Shown here in pieces: positions 17,835 to 26,665 of a stretch of 64,000 bases of DNA. Numbering within the stretch: position 1 is the first letter of the stretch; each line of letters starts with the position of its first letter. Under the pieces are notes generated by a model. It did not search any database. It saw only the letters and a list, made by a program, of their open reading frames with translations, and was not told the DNA's origin. The DNA is from Marinobacter algicola DG893 (GTDB lineage: Bacteria > Pseudomonadota > Gammaproteobacteria > Pseudomonadales > Oleiphilaceae), in contig NZ_ABCP01000003.1 of NCBI RefSeq assembly GCF_000170835.1, forward strand, positions 120,589 through 184,588. Reading direction: 5' to 3'. Position numbers and translations under genes: made by a program.

Positions 17835-17860
17835 AGCCGATGCGGTTGAGAGCATCGGCT
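17835..17860 (-). terminator. Hairpin with a T-tract on the minus strand
   Basis: A perfect 9-bp stem (AGCCGATGC with GCATCGGCT) has an 8-nt loop and begins 5 bp after the stop of the CoxE-like gene. The plus strand has A7 before the stem but AAGCTCGG after it, so the U-tract needed for intrinsic termination exists only on the minus strand. It may still act as a 3' stabilising hairpin for the upstream mRNA. No minus-strand gene lies nearby. Confidence 0.5.
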
Positions 17861-18134
17861 AAGCTCGGCATATCAAACGGGGTGGCCAAAAGGCTATCCC
17901 GCGCTGTTCTCAGAGCAAATCCGGGGCCAGTTCAAAATAGTATTTATAAATCAGTCAACTAACCTGAATTCCAAGCGTCTCCGTTGAACGGGACATTCCT
18001 CAGCGTTTTTCCCCTGTCAAAAAAACCGACGGTTTCGGATTTCCAATTGGTGATCTGGATACCGTTCTTGCCTGTTACCAAGTGTTACTCTTTCCGCCGG
18101 TTTGTTACAGAATATTTCGAAAGGCAGGAAGCGT
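17861..18134. other. Leader region before the Agl-like operon, no gene seen
   Basis: A gap of about 270 bp. It holds an odd palindrome AAACCGACGGTTT (18023-18035) about 100 bp before the first operon gene and several AT-rich stretches (about 17935-17955) that could hold a promoter. No clear -35/-10 pair, riboswitch or RNA gene was recognised. The upstream start of the nine-gene operon must be read from this region. Confidence 0.4.
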
Positions 18135-18695
18135 ATGGTCGCCGGAGCGCAGCAAACAGTAACGGTTGGGCGCCAGGTCAGGGTGGCGTGGCCGGTCATT
18201 GTGGTCATGGTGGTGGCGTCCCTGCTTGGTTTCACATGTAGCGCCTTTGCGGAGTCGCTGGACGAGGAAATCGACCGCCTGAAAGCCGATGTGGCGGACC
18301 TCAGTCAGGCGTTATACCAACTGGAGGAGGACGTACTCTATCCGGTCGACACGCAAGTGGCAGTTTTCCTGACACTCAGGAATCGGGAGGGGTTGAATCT
18401 GGACTCGGTGGAGCTGTACCTGAACGAGACGCCCGTCGCTTCCCACCTCTATACCGACCAGGAACGTGACTCCCTGAAGCAGGGCGGTGTCCAGCGGCTC
18501 TATATCGGTAACCTGCCTCATGGCGCCCATCAACTAAAAGCGGTTCTGACGGCGCGATCGGCAAAAGAACGCTTTGTTCGCCGGGAAGCGACCCACCAAT
18601 TCCGGAAGCGGCCCGGCGAATCCCGCATACAGATGACTCTGGATGCTGCGGCGCCGGACTACGAACCAGTGGTTTCGTTTCAGGAATGGAAATAG
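18135..18695 (+). CDS. Exported protein of unknown function, first gene of the Agl-like motor operon
   Basis: 186 residues from ATG 18135, preceded by AGGAAG. An in-frame TTG at 18102 would add 11 residues. A hydrophobic signal or anchor spans about 18-40 (VAWPVIVVMVVASLLGF, cleavage likely after SAFA). A short coiled coil follows (LDEEIDRLKADVADLSQALYQ). The C-terminal half is beta-rich (VAVFLTLRNREGLNLDSVEL, YIGNLPHGAHQLKAVLTA), which looks like a small PEGA-like or Ig-like fold. It is probably periplasmic. The function is inferred only from the operon: an accessory of the ExbB/ExbD/TonB-like machine. Confidence 0.72.
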   Translation: MVAGAQQTVTVGRQVRVAWPVIVVMVVASLLGFTCSAFAESLDEEIDRLKADVADLSQALYQLEEDVLYPVDTQVAVFLTLRNREGLNLDSVELYLNETPVASHLYTDQERDSLKQGGVQRLYIGNLPHGAHQLKAVLTARSAKERFVRREATHQFRKRPGESRIQMTLDAAAPDYEPVVSFQEWK

Positions 18696-18704
18696 GGCGA
18701 AAGG

Positions 18705-20348
18705 ATGGTCGTGCGCGCTAAGCTTCGGAAAGTCTTCACTGTGTTTGCCCTTAGCCTGGCAACGGCCTTTGCCCCGGGGCTGGCGTCTGCAGGCAGCGAT
18801 TTGGCGTCGTTACGCTCGGGGCTCGCAGAATTCGCCCTCGACACCCATGACCCGGCTGCAGCATTACGTTACACCCGGAATGCCACTACCGAAGCCGAAC
18901 GCCTGGTTCGCGCTAAAGCACTTTTGGTCACGGGGAGTCATCAAGAGGCTGAACGGCTGCTGAAAGAGCTGCTCGAAGGACAGTATTACCGGGGGCAGGC
19001 AGCATTATTGCTGGCGGAACTGCCGACGGGCCCTGGAGACAACAAAACCCGGGAATACCTTGAAACCGCTGCGAAGCGGGCCAGTGGCAGTGACCGGCAA
19101 AAGGCGCTTTACCGGTTGGCCGAGATTGAACGGGAGGCGGAGCATACCGATCGGGCCGGGAAGGTGCTGGCGTCAATGGAGCCAGGCTATTGGGCTGCGA
19201 TGGGTTACATGAACATTGCGGCTGATTACGGCAGGCAGGACCGGAACCCCTCGCGAGCACTGGTTGCACTTCGAGTGGCACTGGCCATGTCCGAGGAAGA
19301 CGTTGATAGCCAGCGCAGCCAGGAGCTCAGAAGCCGACTACTGGTTCGTGCCGGCTACCTTGCCTACGATCACGGAGACCATGAAAAGGCCATCGGTTTC
19401 CTGGAAAAAATCCCCCTGGAAAGCTACAGCACGTCTCACGGCCTATACCTCCACGGTCTTGCGCTCTCGGCCAGTGGCAACCAGCGGGCGGCCATGCAGT
19501 CCTGGCATCGGGCCAAAAAGTACCCGCTGGCCTATCCCGGAGTGGCCAATGCCTGGCTTGGGACGGGCAGAGGGTACGACCTCGCCGGTTACCTGGGGCA
19601 GGCGGGTGAAGCCTACCTTGCGGCAAATGCTTCCTTTGAAAGCGAACGGGTGACACTTCGAAAGCTGGCGGATCAGATTCGTCAGAAGGGTGCGTACCAG
19701 GCGTTGGTACTGGACGCCCGGAACTCCGAGGCCCAATGGTTCCTTGCCGATAACCGCACGCTCACTCAGCCCCGTACGGCCTATCTTATTCGTTTCATCG
19801 AACAGCCCACTGCCCAGGCCGACGTCAACCGGGTGGCTGAGCTGAGGGAGATCAGGCAAACACTGAATCAGCGGGAAGACAGCCTTGCTGTTTTTCGGGG
19901 GGCTATCAGTGAGCGTCTGGGGCCTGTGGACCATGACGTTGATGGCGGTCCCTACCAGGAGAATATTGAAGCGCTGGTGCAGCGTTTAGCCAACCTTAAA
20001 GCCCGGACTCTCTCTCCCGCACAACAAGAGGCGCTGAAAGGTGCAGCCAGAACATTGGCCGATCTGAAAGCGTCCGTCGCCAGGCTTGATGGCAGATTGA
20101 AAAAGAAAGATCGCCAGCTCAATGAGCTGATGACACGCACCGACCATGCGCTGGAGCGGATACGGACGGTTCGTCGCACGGCCGATGCACTTTTGAGCAG
20201 GGCGGAGTCAGAACTGGATGAACGGGCTCTGGCCTATGTCGAAGCGCAGGATCACCGTATGGCGTTTGCGTTGGATCGGACCGAGCAGCAGATTGCCCAC
20301 CTCTACGAGTACCTGGCCTTGGAAAACCTTGAGCGAGGTCAGCCATGA
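18705..20348 (+). CDS. Periplasmic TPR/coiled-coil protein of the Agl-like motor operon
   Basis: 547 residues with a signal peptide (FTVFALSLATAFAPGLASAG). Residues of about 30-330 are TPR-like helical pairs (DHGDHEKAIGFLEKIPLE, LYLHGLALSASGNQRAAMQSW). The C-terminal third is a long coiled coil (about 365-535: LADLKASVARLDGRLKKKDR, LERIRTVRRTADALLSRAES). It overlaps the next gene by four bases (ATGA). It is probably a structural or adaptor subunit spanning the periplasm. There is no enzymatic motif. Confidence 0.75.
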   Translation: MVVRAKLRKVFTVFALSLATAFAPGLASAGSDLASLRSGLAEFALDTHDPAAALRYTRNATTEAERLVRAKALLVTGSHQEAERLLKELLEGQYYRGQAALLLAELPTGPGDNKTREYLETAAKRASGSDRQKALYRLAEIEREAEHTDRAGKVLASMEPGYWAAMGYMNIAADYGRQDRNPSRALVALRVALAMSEEDVDSQRSQELRSRLLVRAGYLAYDHGDHEKAIGFLEKIPLESYSTSHGLYLHGLALSASGNQRAAMQSWHRAKKYPLAYPGVANAWLGTGRGYDLAGYLGQAGEAYLAANASFESERVTLRKLADQIRQKGAYQALVLDARNSEAQWFLADNRTLTQPRTAYLIRFIEQPTAQADVNRVAELREIRQTLNQREDSLAVFRGAISERLGPVDHDVDGGPYQENIEALVQRLANLKARTLSPAQQEALKGAARTLADLKASVARLDGRLKKKDRQLNELMTRTDHALERIRTVRRTADALLSRAESELDERALAYVEAQDHRMAFALDRTEQQIAHLYEYLALENLERGQP

Positions 20349-23149
20349 AGCCAGTGGTGTCGATTTCCCTGGTGGCGCTATTCACAGCACTCGCGGCGGG
20401 TGCCCTGGCGCAGGAATCGTTCCGGGTGGAGCTGGGGCGCGACGGCGAAACCATCGCTGATATGCGCCCGGTTTTCCTGGAATTCCAATCCCGCCCGATG
20501 CCGGCCATATCTCCAACAGAAGTTGCCCGTCGATACCAGCGATTGTTTGAACACTCTGATGAACCTGAAGTACGCATTGATGCACTCAATCGGCTTTCCA
20601 ATATCCAGACGGTGACTGACGAGGACGTCAGCTTCAGCGAAGAACGCGAACAACAGGTCTATCGGCAGGCGCTGGAAAGTTACGAATCCATTCTCGACAG
20701 GGGTGCCTACCAGGGCCGACTTGATGAATTGCTGTACCAGATGGCGAAGGCTCATGCCTACACGGGGCAGGCGGAGGAGTCTATTGATCGGTTACGTCAA
20801 CTGGTTGGCCTCTATCCCTCGTCTTCCCTGGTGCCTGAGGCCCGTTTCCGCATCGCAGAGGCCGCGTTTTCGGCGCAAGACTATGCCGAGGCTGAGTCCG
20901 AATACAGCCGTGTGATATCGGGCGACGGCACGGATAGCCTGAAAACCAAGGCCCGATATATGCAGGGCTGGAGCCAGTACAAGCAAGGGGCTTCTGCCCG
21001 GACAAGGGCCGCAAAGACCTTCCTGGCAGTACTGGACGGTTTCGGTGAGGATACCCGTGGATTTCGCCGCATTCCTGCCAGCGACGCTGAACTGGTTGAC
21101 GACACCTTCAGGATTGTCGCCCTGATGGCGGCGGAAGACCGGGGCGTTGAATCCCTGGCAGGCTGGTTGACCGATGCGGGTGGCAAAGACTTCGGGTACC
21201 TGCTGTACGACCGGTTGGCGGATTACTATGCCAGCAACCGGCGCTTTGAAGACAGCGTGGCGGTGAACCATGCCTTTGTCCGCGATTTCCAGGCGCATAA
21301 CGCCGTACCGGCCTTTCTGGCCCAGAACGTGGACGTCTGGCGTATGGCTGGGCAAATTGATCGCGCAAGGGCCGCCAGGGCTGAGTATGTCCAGGCGTTT
21401 TCCCGCGATGCAGTTTACCGGCAGCTCGCCATTCCAGATCAGGAGCGCTGGCGGGATTTCAGTCGGTCACTGGCGGACTATCACTATGATCAGGCCGAAG
21501 AGGGGCAAGGAGAACGCCAAGCCGCCGCGTTCCGACTGGCAGGGGGTTACTACAGTCAGTTGGCTGATCGGAGCAGCCAGAAGGGTGAAGTTCTTCGCCT
21601 GGCCGGTGATGCCTTCCTGCAGGCAGGCGACCACGTTAACGCCTTCGAGCATTACCAGCGGGCGGCCTATGATACCGAATATGAGATAAAAGCGTATCCG
21701 GCGGCAGCGGATGCCGCCTGGGCTGCCATCGTGATTCAGCGCGACGCACTGGACAATCTAAATTCGCTTCCCGCGACACTGGACGATCTGGCTGCTGCCG
21801 CCGACCGCTTCGCGGCTGAGTTCTCCGACGACAAGCGTCAGCCTGGTCTGACGGCGGATATCGCCAACCGAATGCTCGAGGAACATCGTTATGCTGACGC
21901 CCTTCGGTTTGCCGAGAATGCCATAGCCCATCCATCAGTCGGCGCAGCCGAGCGCTACAGTGCCTGGGTCGCAGTGGGTGAAGCGAACGTGGCGATGGCG
22001 TCTTATGGACTCGCTGAAAATGCCTGGCGTCAGTCACTGGCGTTGATTGCAGAGGGGCCGCCAGGGGATGTACCGGCCAAAGATACCGACAGCCTGCAAC
22101 GGCAGCTGGCCAGCAGCGTTTACTATCAGGGGGAGAAAGCGGCGAGCGAGGGCCACATTGACACCGCCGTAGCGCATTTTCAGCGTGTGGAGTCTGCATT
22201 TCCGGGCTCGGATATTGCGATTAAGGGTCGCTACGACGCTGCGAACACACTTCTGAAGGCAGAGCGATGGCAGGCAGCTGTTAATGAACTGACCCGGTTT
22301 CGCACGGATTACCCGCAGCACGATCTAGCCAGAACCGTAAGCGAGAAGCTGGTGTTTGCCTATCAGTCATCGGGCCAACTGGTGCGGGCGGCGGATGAAA
22401 TCATGCGTACCGAAGGTACAGAGTCGCCGTCCTGGGATCAGCAGCTGAGGGCGGCGGAGCTTTACCACAAGGCAGAGGCCCACGAGCGTCGCAATCGCAT
22501 TTATGTCGCGTGGCTTGATCGCGATTCCGTTACCGCCGATTCCCAGAGTCATATCCGTAATCAGACATTGCGCCAGCGTCTTGTGCTCGACAATGTGGCG
22601 CCGCGTCGATATCGAATCGAGCTGGTAGAGCAAGAGCTCGCCAGCCAATGGCATTCGGAAGACACGCTGACCTGGGCCGGGCGGGCAGCCATCGTGCTCG
22701 GTGCGGAGGAGGCTGGTCGGTTTGCCGATGTCCCGTTGCAAATTCCATTAGCCGAATCCCTGACGCGCAAACAAGCGGCCCTCTCGGCTGCGCGGGAGCG
22801 CCTTGCACAAGCCGAGAAGCTGGTTGGAGACGGCGCTCGTTCGGAAATCCTGTTCCGCCGGGCTGAGCTGTACCGGGTGATGGCGCAGGACCTCATGACG
22901 TCAGAGGCGCCGGCGAATCTGAACGACCTTGAGGCAACCCAATACCGGATGTTGCTTGAAGAAGAGGCCTACCCATTCGAGGAAAAAGCCATCGACCTGC
23001 ACGCAAAAAATCACCAACGCCTGGCGGAAGGCCTGTTTGATGAGTGGGTGGAGCGCAGCCTGCAGGTGCTGGCCGATCTATTCCCCGGCAGGTACGACCG
23101 GGAGGTGCGTTGGATGACCTGGAATGAGGAGGTGAATGATGATGCCTGA
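20345..23149 (+). CDS. Large periplasmic TPR-repeat protein of the Agl-like motor operon
   Basis: 934 residues, the largest gene of the operon. A signal peptide is cut near GALAQES. Many TPR/Sel1-like repeats run through the chain (LYQMAKAHAYTGQAEESIDR, RFRIAEAAFSAQDYAEAESE, YNTLLKAERWQAAVNELTRF-type units). Such tandem TPRs make superhelical protein scaffolds and resemble the AglT/AgmK-type proteins near myxobacterial motility motors, by domain type only. It shares a four-base overlap with the preceding gene and overlaps the following lipoprotein gene by 14 bases. Confidence 0.75.
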   Translation: MKPVVSISLVALFTALAAGALAQESFRVELGRDGETIADMRPVFLEFQSRPMPAISPTEVARRYQRLFEHSDEPEVRIDALNRLSNIQTVTDEDVSFSEEREQQVYRQALESYESILDRGAYQGRLDELLYQMAKAHAYTGQAEESIDRLRQLVGLYPSSSLVPEARFRIAEAAFSAQDYAEAESEYSRVISGDGTDSLKTKARYMQGWSQYKQGASARTRAAKTFLAVLDGFGEDTRGFRRIPASDAELVDDTFRIVALMAAEDRGVESLAGWLTDAGGKDFGYLLYDRLADYYASNRRFEDSVAVNHAFVRDFQAHNAVPAFLAQNVDVWRMAGQIDRARAARAEYVQAFSRDAVYRQLAIPDQERWRDFSRSLADYHYDQAEEGQGERQAAAFRLAGGYYSQLADRSSQKGEVLRLAGDAFLQAGDHVNAFEHYQRAAYDTEYEIKAYPAAADAAWAAIVIQRDALDNLNSLPATLDDLAAAADRFAAEFSDDKRQPGLTADIANRMLEEHRYADALRFAENAIAHPSVGAAERYSAWVAVGEANVAMASYGLAENAWRQSLALIAEGPPGDVPAKDTDSLQRQLASSVYYQGEKAASEGHIDTAVAHFQRVESAFPGSDIAIKGRYDAANTLLKAERWQAAVNELTRFRTDYPQHDLARTVSEKLVFAYQSSGQLVRAADEIMRTEGTESPSWDQQLRAAELYHKAEAHERRNRIYVAWLDRDSVTADSQSHIRNQTLRQRLVLDNVAPRRYRIELVEQELASQWHSEDTLTWAGRAAIVLGAEEAGRFADVPLQIPLAESLTRKQAALSAARERLAQAEKLVGDGARSEILFRRAELYRVMAQDLMTSEAPANLNDLEATQYRMLLEEEAYPFEEKAIDLHAKNHQRLAEGLFDEWVERSLQVLADLFPGRYDREVRWMTWNEEVNDDA

Positions 23150-23606
23150 AACAGCACGGGCGGTTTTACTTACTGGGTGTCTCGCGTTGCTGGCGGGGTG
23201 CGCCAGCCAGCCCAAACCGGAGCCAATTGTTGTCAACACCGCTGAGGCCAGTGAACTGACGCGTCGGGCCTGGGAGGCACACCAGCAGGGACGCAAGAAA
23301 GAAGCCCTCGAACGGTACCGGGAGGCCTTTACTATGAACCCGGGCAACGCACTCACGGCCAACAACCTGGCGTTGTTATTGAGAGAGCAGGGACACTTTG
23401 ACGAGGCGGTGACGGTGCTGGAGACGGGGCTCAGGCATTCCCCGGCTACTGCCGAACTGCATTACAACCTTGCGGTTATCTCCGAGCTGTATCTGCTGGA
23501 ACTGGACGGCGCTCTGGCGCATTACCGCCGTTACCGCGAACTGGCGGGCACCGAGGAGAAACAGGTGGCCGGGTGGATCGCGGATCTGGAACGGAGGCTG
23601 GACTGA
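23136..23606 (+). CDS. TPR lipoprotein of the Agl-like motor operon
   Basis: 156 residues starting MMMPETARAV, with three consecutive ATGs after GAGGAGGTGA. The lipobox is LLAGC at about residues 19-23, so it is a lipoprotein; residues after the Cys (ASQP) give no Asp+2 inner-membrane retention signal, which favours outer-membrane sorting. Three TPR units follow (AWEAHQQGRKKEALERYREA, NNLALLLREQGHFDEAVTVL, YNLAVISELYLLELDGALAH). It is a plausible outer-membrane anchor for the TPR scaffold. Confidence 0.8.
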   Translation: MMMPETARAVLLTGCLALLAGCASQPKPEPIVVNTAEASELTRRAWEAHQQGRKKEALERYREAFTMNPGNALTANNLALLLREQGHFDEAVTVLETGLRHSPATAELHYNLAVISELYLLELDGALAHYRRYRELAGTEEKQVAGWIADLERRLD

Positions 23607-23957
23607 ATGGGTTTTTATCGACGATTGGCGTCTGCCAGCGTGGCCTTGATGATTATTCCCTCGATCGCCTTTGCGAATGAGGCGTCCAATGCCTCGGGAG
23701 CAGCTGTCCCTCAAGCCGCGGATAACACCGTCGCACTGGGTGTAGACGGCATCAACCGCCACACCGGAGACCATGATCCCGGCGTACTTTACATTTTGCC
23801 CTGGCAGCCACCGACCTTGCCCCGGCGTTCACGCGCTGAACTGGATGCCGGAAGCGAGGAACTGCTCGAACCCAAGGACCCGCTGACCCTTGAGCGTCAC
23901 CGGACGTTTCGTGAAACCCTGAATCCATTGCTGGATTCAACCCTTTCCCTGCAGTAG
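23607..23957 (+). CDS. Small exported protein of unknown function in the Agl-like motor operon
   Basis: 116 residues; its ATG directly follows the TGA of the lipoprotein gene. A signal peptide spans the first 24 residues (ASVALMIIPSIAFANEA). The mature part is short and Pro-rich (LYILPWQPPTLPRRSR) with no cysteine and no recognised domain. I know no family. Its position between the TPR lipoprotein and the channel gene suggests a periplasmic linker in the same machine. Confidence 0.65.
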   Translation: MGFYRRLASASVALMIIPSIAFANEASNASGAAVPQAADNTVALGVDGINRHTGDHDPGVLYILPWQPPTLPRRSRAELDAGSEELLEPKDPLTLERHRTFRETLNPLLDSTLSLQ

Positions 23958-23975
23958 AGAACCGGGAGTCTGAAT

Positions 23976-24620
23976 ATGCTGGAAACTGTTGTTCGTTTTT
24001 TTCAGGAAGGTGGCCCCTTCATGTACCCGATTGCCATTGTGCTGGCTGTTGGTCTGGCGATTACCGTTGAGCGTTTTATTTACCTCGCTTCGATACGCCG
24101 CCGGAACCGACTTGCCTTCGAGAAGGGCATACTGCCGCTGCTCAGGAAGCGGGATTACCAGCGTGCGATGAAAGCAGCGACAAGCTCCGACAGTGCCATC
24201 GCGTCGATCATGAGCGCCGGCATTGGTCGCCTGCTGAACAATCACCCCCGGGAAGACGTCGAGTACGCTATGGAAGAGGGGTTGATGGAAGTACTGCCAC
24301 GGCTTGAAAAACGTACCCAATACCTGGCAACCCTGGCCAACATCGCCACGCTCCTCGGCTTGCTGGGCACCATCATCGGTCTCATCGCGGCGTTTACGGC
24401 GGTGGCCGCTGCAGACCCGTCCCAGAAGGCATCGCTGTTATCGGAAAGCATCTCCGTTGCCATGAACACCACGGCGTTCGGGCTGATGTCGGCCATTCCC
24501 CTGTTGATGTTTCATGCACTGCTGCAGACCCGTACCAATGAAATCGTCGACAGTTTCGAGATGGCCGGGGTGAAGCTGCTGAACATTATCTCCGAGCAGC
24601 CTGCCCCCCAATCCGCCTGA
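23976..24620 (+). CDS. MotA/TolQ/ExbB proton-channel family protein (AglR-like)
   Basis: 214 residues with the three-helix TolQ/ExbB layout: helix 1 about 15-35 (FMYPIAIVLAVGLAITVERF), a cytoplasmic domain, helix 2 about 120-145 (IATLLGLLGTIIGLIAAFTA) and helix 3 about 165-190 (NTTAFGLMSAIPLLMFHALL). The GTIIG and NTTAFGL blocks are the family hallmarks lining the channel. It should form the pentameric ring around the ExbD-like pair encoded next. It is the motor core of the operon. Confidence 0.92.
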   Translation: MLETVVRFFQEGGPFMYPIAIVLAVGLAITVERFIYLASIRRRNRLAFEKGILPLLRKRDYQRAMKAATSSDSAIASIMSAGIGRLLNNHPREDVEYAMEEGLMEVLPRLEKRTQYLATLANIATLLGLLGTIIGLIAAFTAVAAADPSQKASLLSESISVAMNTTAFGLMSAIPLLMFHALLQTRTNEIVDSFEMAGVKLLNIISEQPAPQSA

Positions 24621-24635
24621 GCCAGGGTTTGCCGC

Positions 24636-25151
24636 ATGAGACGAAAGCATCGCAGGCTAGTCAGCAATCCGGAACTGGATATCACGCCATTCCTGAACCT
24701 GATGATCGTGTTAGTCCCGGTATTGCTGTTGGGCATGGTCTTTAGCCAGATTCGTATGATTGAGCTCGACTTTCCCGAGATGGAGTCGGGTGAGGCGCTA
24801 CAGGCTGACGAACTGCGGCTGGTGGTGGCGCTGATACCTCAGGGCCTGGAAGTGCTGGACAGTGAAAGAGGCGTGATCCGAACGCTGCCGTTGATTGAGG
24901 GTGAGCAGGACTTCGACGGCCTGAGGGAAACTCTCAAACAGATCAAGAAGCGGGTCCCGGAGAAGACCGACATCGTCCTGGAGGTGAGCCCTGACATCGA
25001 CTATCAAACGCTGGTGACCGCGATGGACAGACTGCGTTCCTATCCGGCAGTTGTGGCGGCCAGTGTGGTGGAAGGTGAACTTTTTCCGGACGTGGCCCTG
25101 GCGGATGCACCTGAAAACCGGACGCTGTCCGGTGAAGGAGAGGGTGCATGA
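24636..25151 (+). CDS. ExbD/TolR-type protein with Asn in place of the channel Asp
   Basis: 171 residues: a short basic cytoplasmic tail, one transmembrane helix (about 16-38) and a periplasmic domain (KTDIVLEVSPDIDYQTLVTA is the ExbD end-fold signature). The helix start reads LDITPFLNLMIVLVPVLL. Compared with the family TPFIDVMLVLL, the proton-carrying Asp (Asp25 in E. coli ExbD) is Asn21 here (codon AAC at 24696-24698). The rest of the fold is intact, so it is not a decayed gene. It overlaps the second ExbD gene by four bases. It probably pairs with that Asp-bearing partner. Confidence 0.88.
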   Translation: MRRKHRRLVSNPELDITPFLNLMIVLVPVLLLGMVFSQIRMIELDFPEMESGEALQADELRLVVALIPQGLEVLDSERGVIRTLPLIEGEQDFDGLRETLKQIKKRVPEKTDIVLEVSPDIDYQTLVTAMDRLRSYPAVVAASVVEGELFPDVALADAPENRTLSGEGEGA

Positions 25152-25642
25152 AAACCTCCCGCCGAGCTCGTCGTATCCAGCGCCACTACCGCCGTATGCA
25201 CCGCCCGGGGGGCCTGAACCTGGTCTCACTGATGGACATCTTCACAATTCTGGTGTTTTTCCTGATGGTGAATTCGTCCGATGTAAAGGTTATGCAGAAC
25301 ACGGCCGATGTCCCACTGCCGCAATCGACCGCGGACAAGGAGGCGGTAGAAACCCTGATGGTGCAGGTAATCGGCCAGTCCATTCTGGTGCAGGGCCGGG
25401 AAGTAGCACGGCTGGATGGGATTGAAACCGGGGACAGCACCATTGGTGGACTGGCGGATGAGCTTGCCTGGGTGCGTAACCGACGGGGCCAAGTGCCGGA
25501 ACTGGGGCATGAGGTGACCATCATGGCGGGGCGCTCCACCGATTACCGGTTATTGAGAAAGATCATGCAAACCTGCATCGATGAAGATTTCCGCCGGGTC
25601 CGGCTGGCCGTTGAGTCAGCGAAGGAGGTAGGCAATGGCTGA
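25148..25642 (+). CDS. ExbD/TolR-type protein with intact channel Asp
   Basis: 164 residues: a strongly basic N-terminus (RRARRIQRHYRRMHR), one transmembrane helix with LNLVSLMDIFTILVFFLM, where D30 is the expected protonatable residue, and a periplasmic domain (VTIMAGRSTDYRLLRKIMQ). It should convert proton flow through the ExbB-like ring into movement of the periplasmic domain. The start overlaps the stop of the first ExbD gene (ATGA). Confidence 0.9.
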   Translation: MKTSRRARRIQRHYRRMHRPGGLNLVSLMDIFTILVFFLMVNSSDVKVMQNTADVPLPQSTADKEAVETLMVQVIGQSILVQGREVARLDGIETGDSTIGGLADELAWVRNRRGQVPELGHEVTIMAGRSTDYRLLRKIMQTCIDEDFRRVRLAVESAKEVGNG

Positions 25643-26654
25643 GCGTCAGAGTCTTTCTTTCAAAAAGCGCTCTCTCAACAACCTCGCCTCCAGTCACCTT
25701 TCATCTGGATTGCCATGGGGGGCGGAAAAGGGTGAGAACCGCCGCTTTGTGCTGGCATTGTTGGTGATGATGGCGGTGTTTCTTCCTCCAGCGCTGCTTA
25801 TTCCGGCGCTTCAACTGCCGGAACCCGATCGCAGTGAGGCGGAGAAGATCCCGCCCCAGTTGGCGCGGCTGGTAGAGCAACGGGAGCCGCCAAAGCCGAT
25901 TCCAGTGCCTGAGGTTGATCCGGAACCCGAGCCGGCCCCGGAACCTGAGCCCGAACCTGAAAGTACAGAACCTAAAGCGGTGGAGCCGGAATTGGCTGAG
26001 GAAGTGTCCCCACCCGAGCCTGTGCGCCCGGCACCCGCTCCTTCACAAACGGTCGAACAGGCGCGTGACACTGCCTCCAAGTCAGGCCTGATGGCAATGC
26101 AGGACCAACTCGCCCGTATGCGGGCACCAGAGCCCGATGCCGTGGACACCCTGGCGGCCAACGTCGGTGCTGAGGCCGCCAGCAGCGGGGGGGATTTGTT
26201 CGGTGCCGAAACTGACCCCGATAGGGCACTTGCTGGCAGCGGTGGCGTCACTCGGGAAGCTGCGCCTGAAACGGAGGTGGCGGTGGCTGGCCATCAGGTT
26301 CGAAACGTGGAGGTGGCGCAGGAAGCAGTGCCAGAACCTGCGCCGGAGCCCACCGGCGGACCGGGCCAGCGGGGTATGAGCAACATCCGCCAGGTGTTCG
26401 ATGCCCAGAAGACGTCACTCTATTCCCTCTACCGGCGTGAGTTGCGACAGGACCCGACGCTGGAAGGAAAGGTGATGCTGGAGTTGGTGATCGAACCGGA
26501 TGGATCGGTATCGAGTTGCGAGGTGGTGAGCTCCGAGCTGGGCAATCAAAGCCTGGAGCAACGCATTGCCATGCGCGTACGCCTGTTCAATTTCGGCGAG
26601 GACGATGTGGAACCCAGGACGGTGCGATTCCCCATCGATTTCCTGCCGGGTTAG
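25635..26654 (+). CDS. TonB/AgmX-like energy-transducer protein
   Basis: 339 residues; the start has an excellent Shine-Dalgarno AAGGAGGT and overlaps the preceding stop. A cytoplasmic N-terminus of about 35 residues, one transmembrane helix (about 38-58, FVLALLVMMAVFLPPALLIP), a Pro/Glu-rich periplasm-spanning stretch (PEPEPAPEPEPEPE) and a C-terminal domain (about 250-339: FDAQKTSLYSLYRRELRQ, GKVMLELVIEPDGSVSSCEV) of the AgmX/PglI C-terminal type follow. It should couple the motor to an envelope target. Its stop is only 11 bp from the convergent MaoC gene. Confidence 0.85.
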   Translation: MAERQSLSFKKRSLNNLASSHLSSGLPWGAEKGENRRFVLALLVMMAVFLPPALLIPALQLPEPDRSEAEKIPPQLARLVEQREPPKPIPVPEVDPEPEPAPEPEPEPESTEPKAVEPELAEEVSPPEPVRPAPAPSQTVEQARDTASKSGLMAMQDQLARMRAPEPDAVDTLAANVGAEAASSGGDLFGAETDPDRALAGSGGVTREAAPETEVAVAGHQVRNVEVAQEAVPEPAPEPTGGPGQRGMSNIRQVFDAQKTSLYSLYRRELRQDPTLEGKVMLELVIEPDGSVSSCEVVSSELGNQSLEQRIAMRVRLFNFGEDDVEPRTVRFPIDFLPG

Positions 26655-26665
26655 GGGCGTATACG

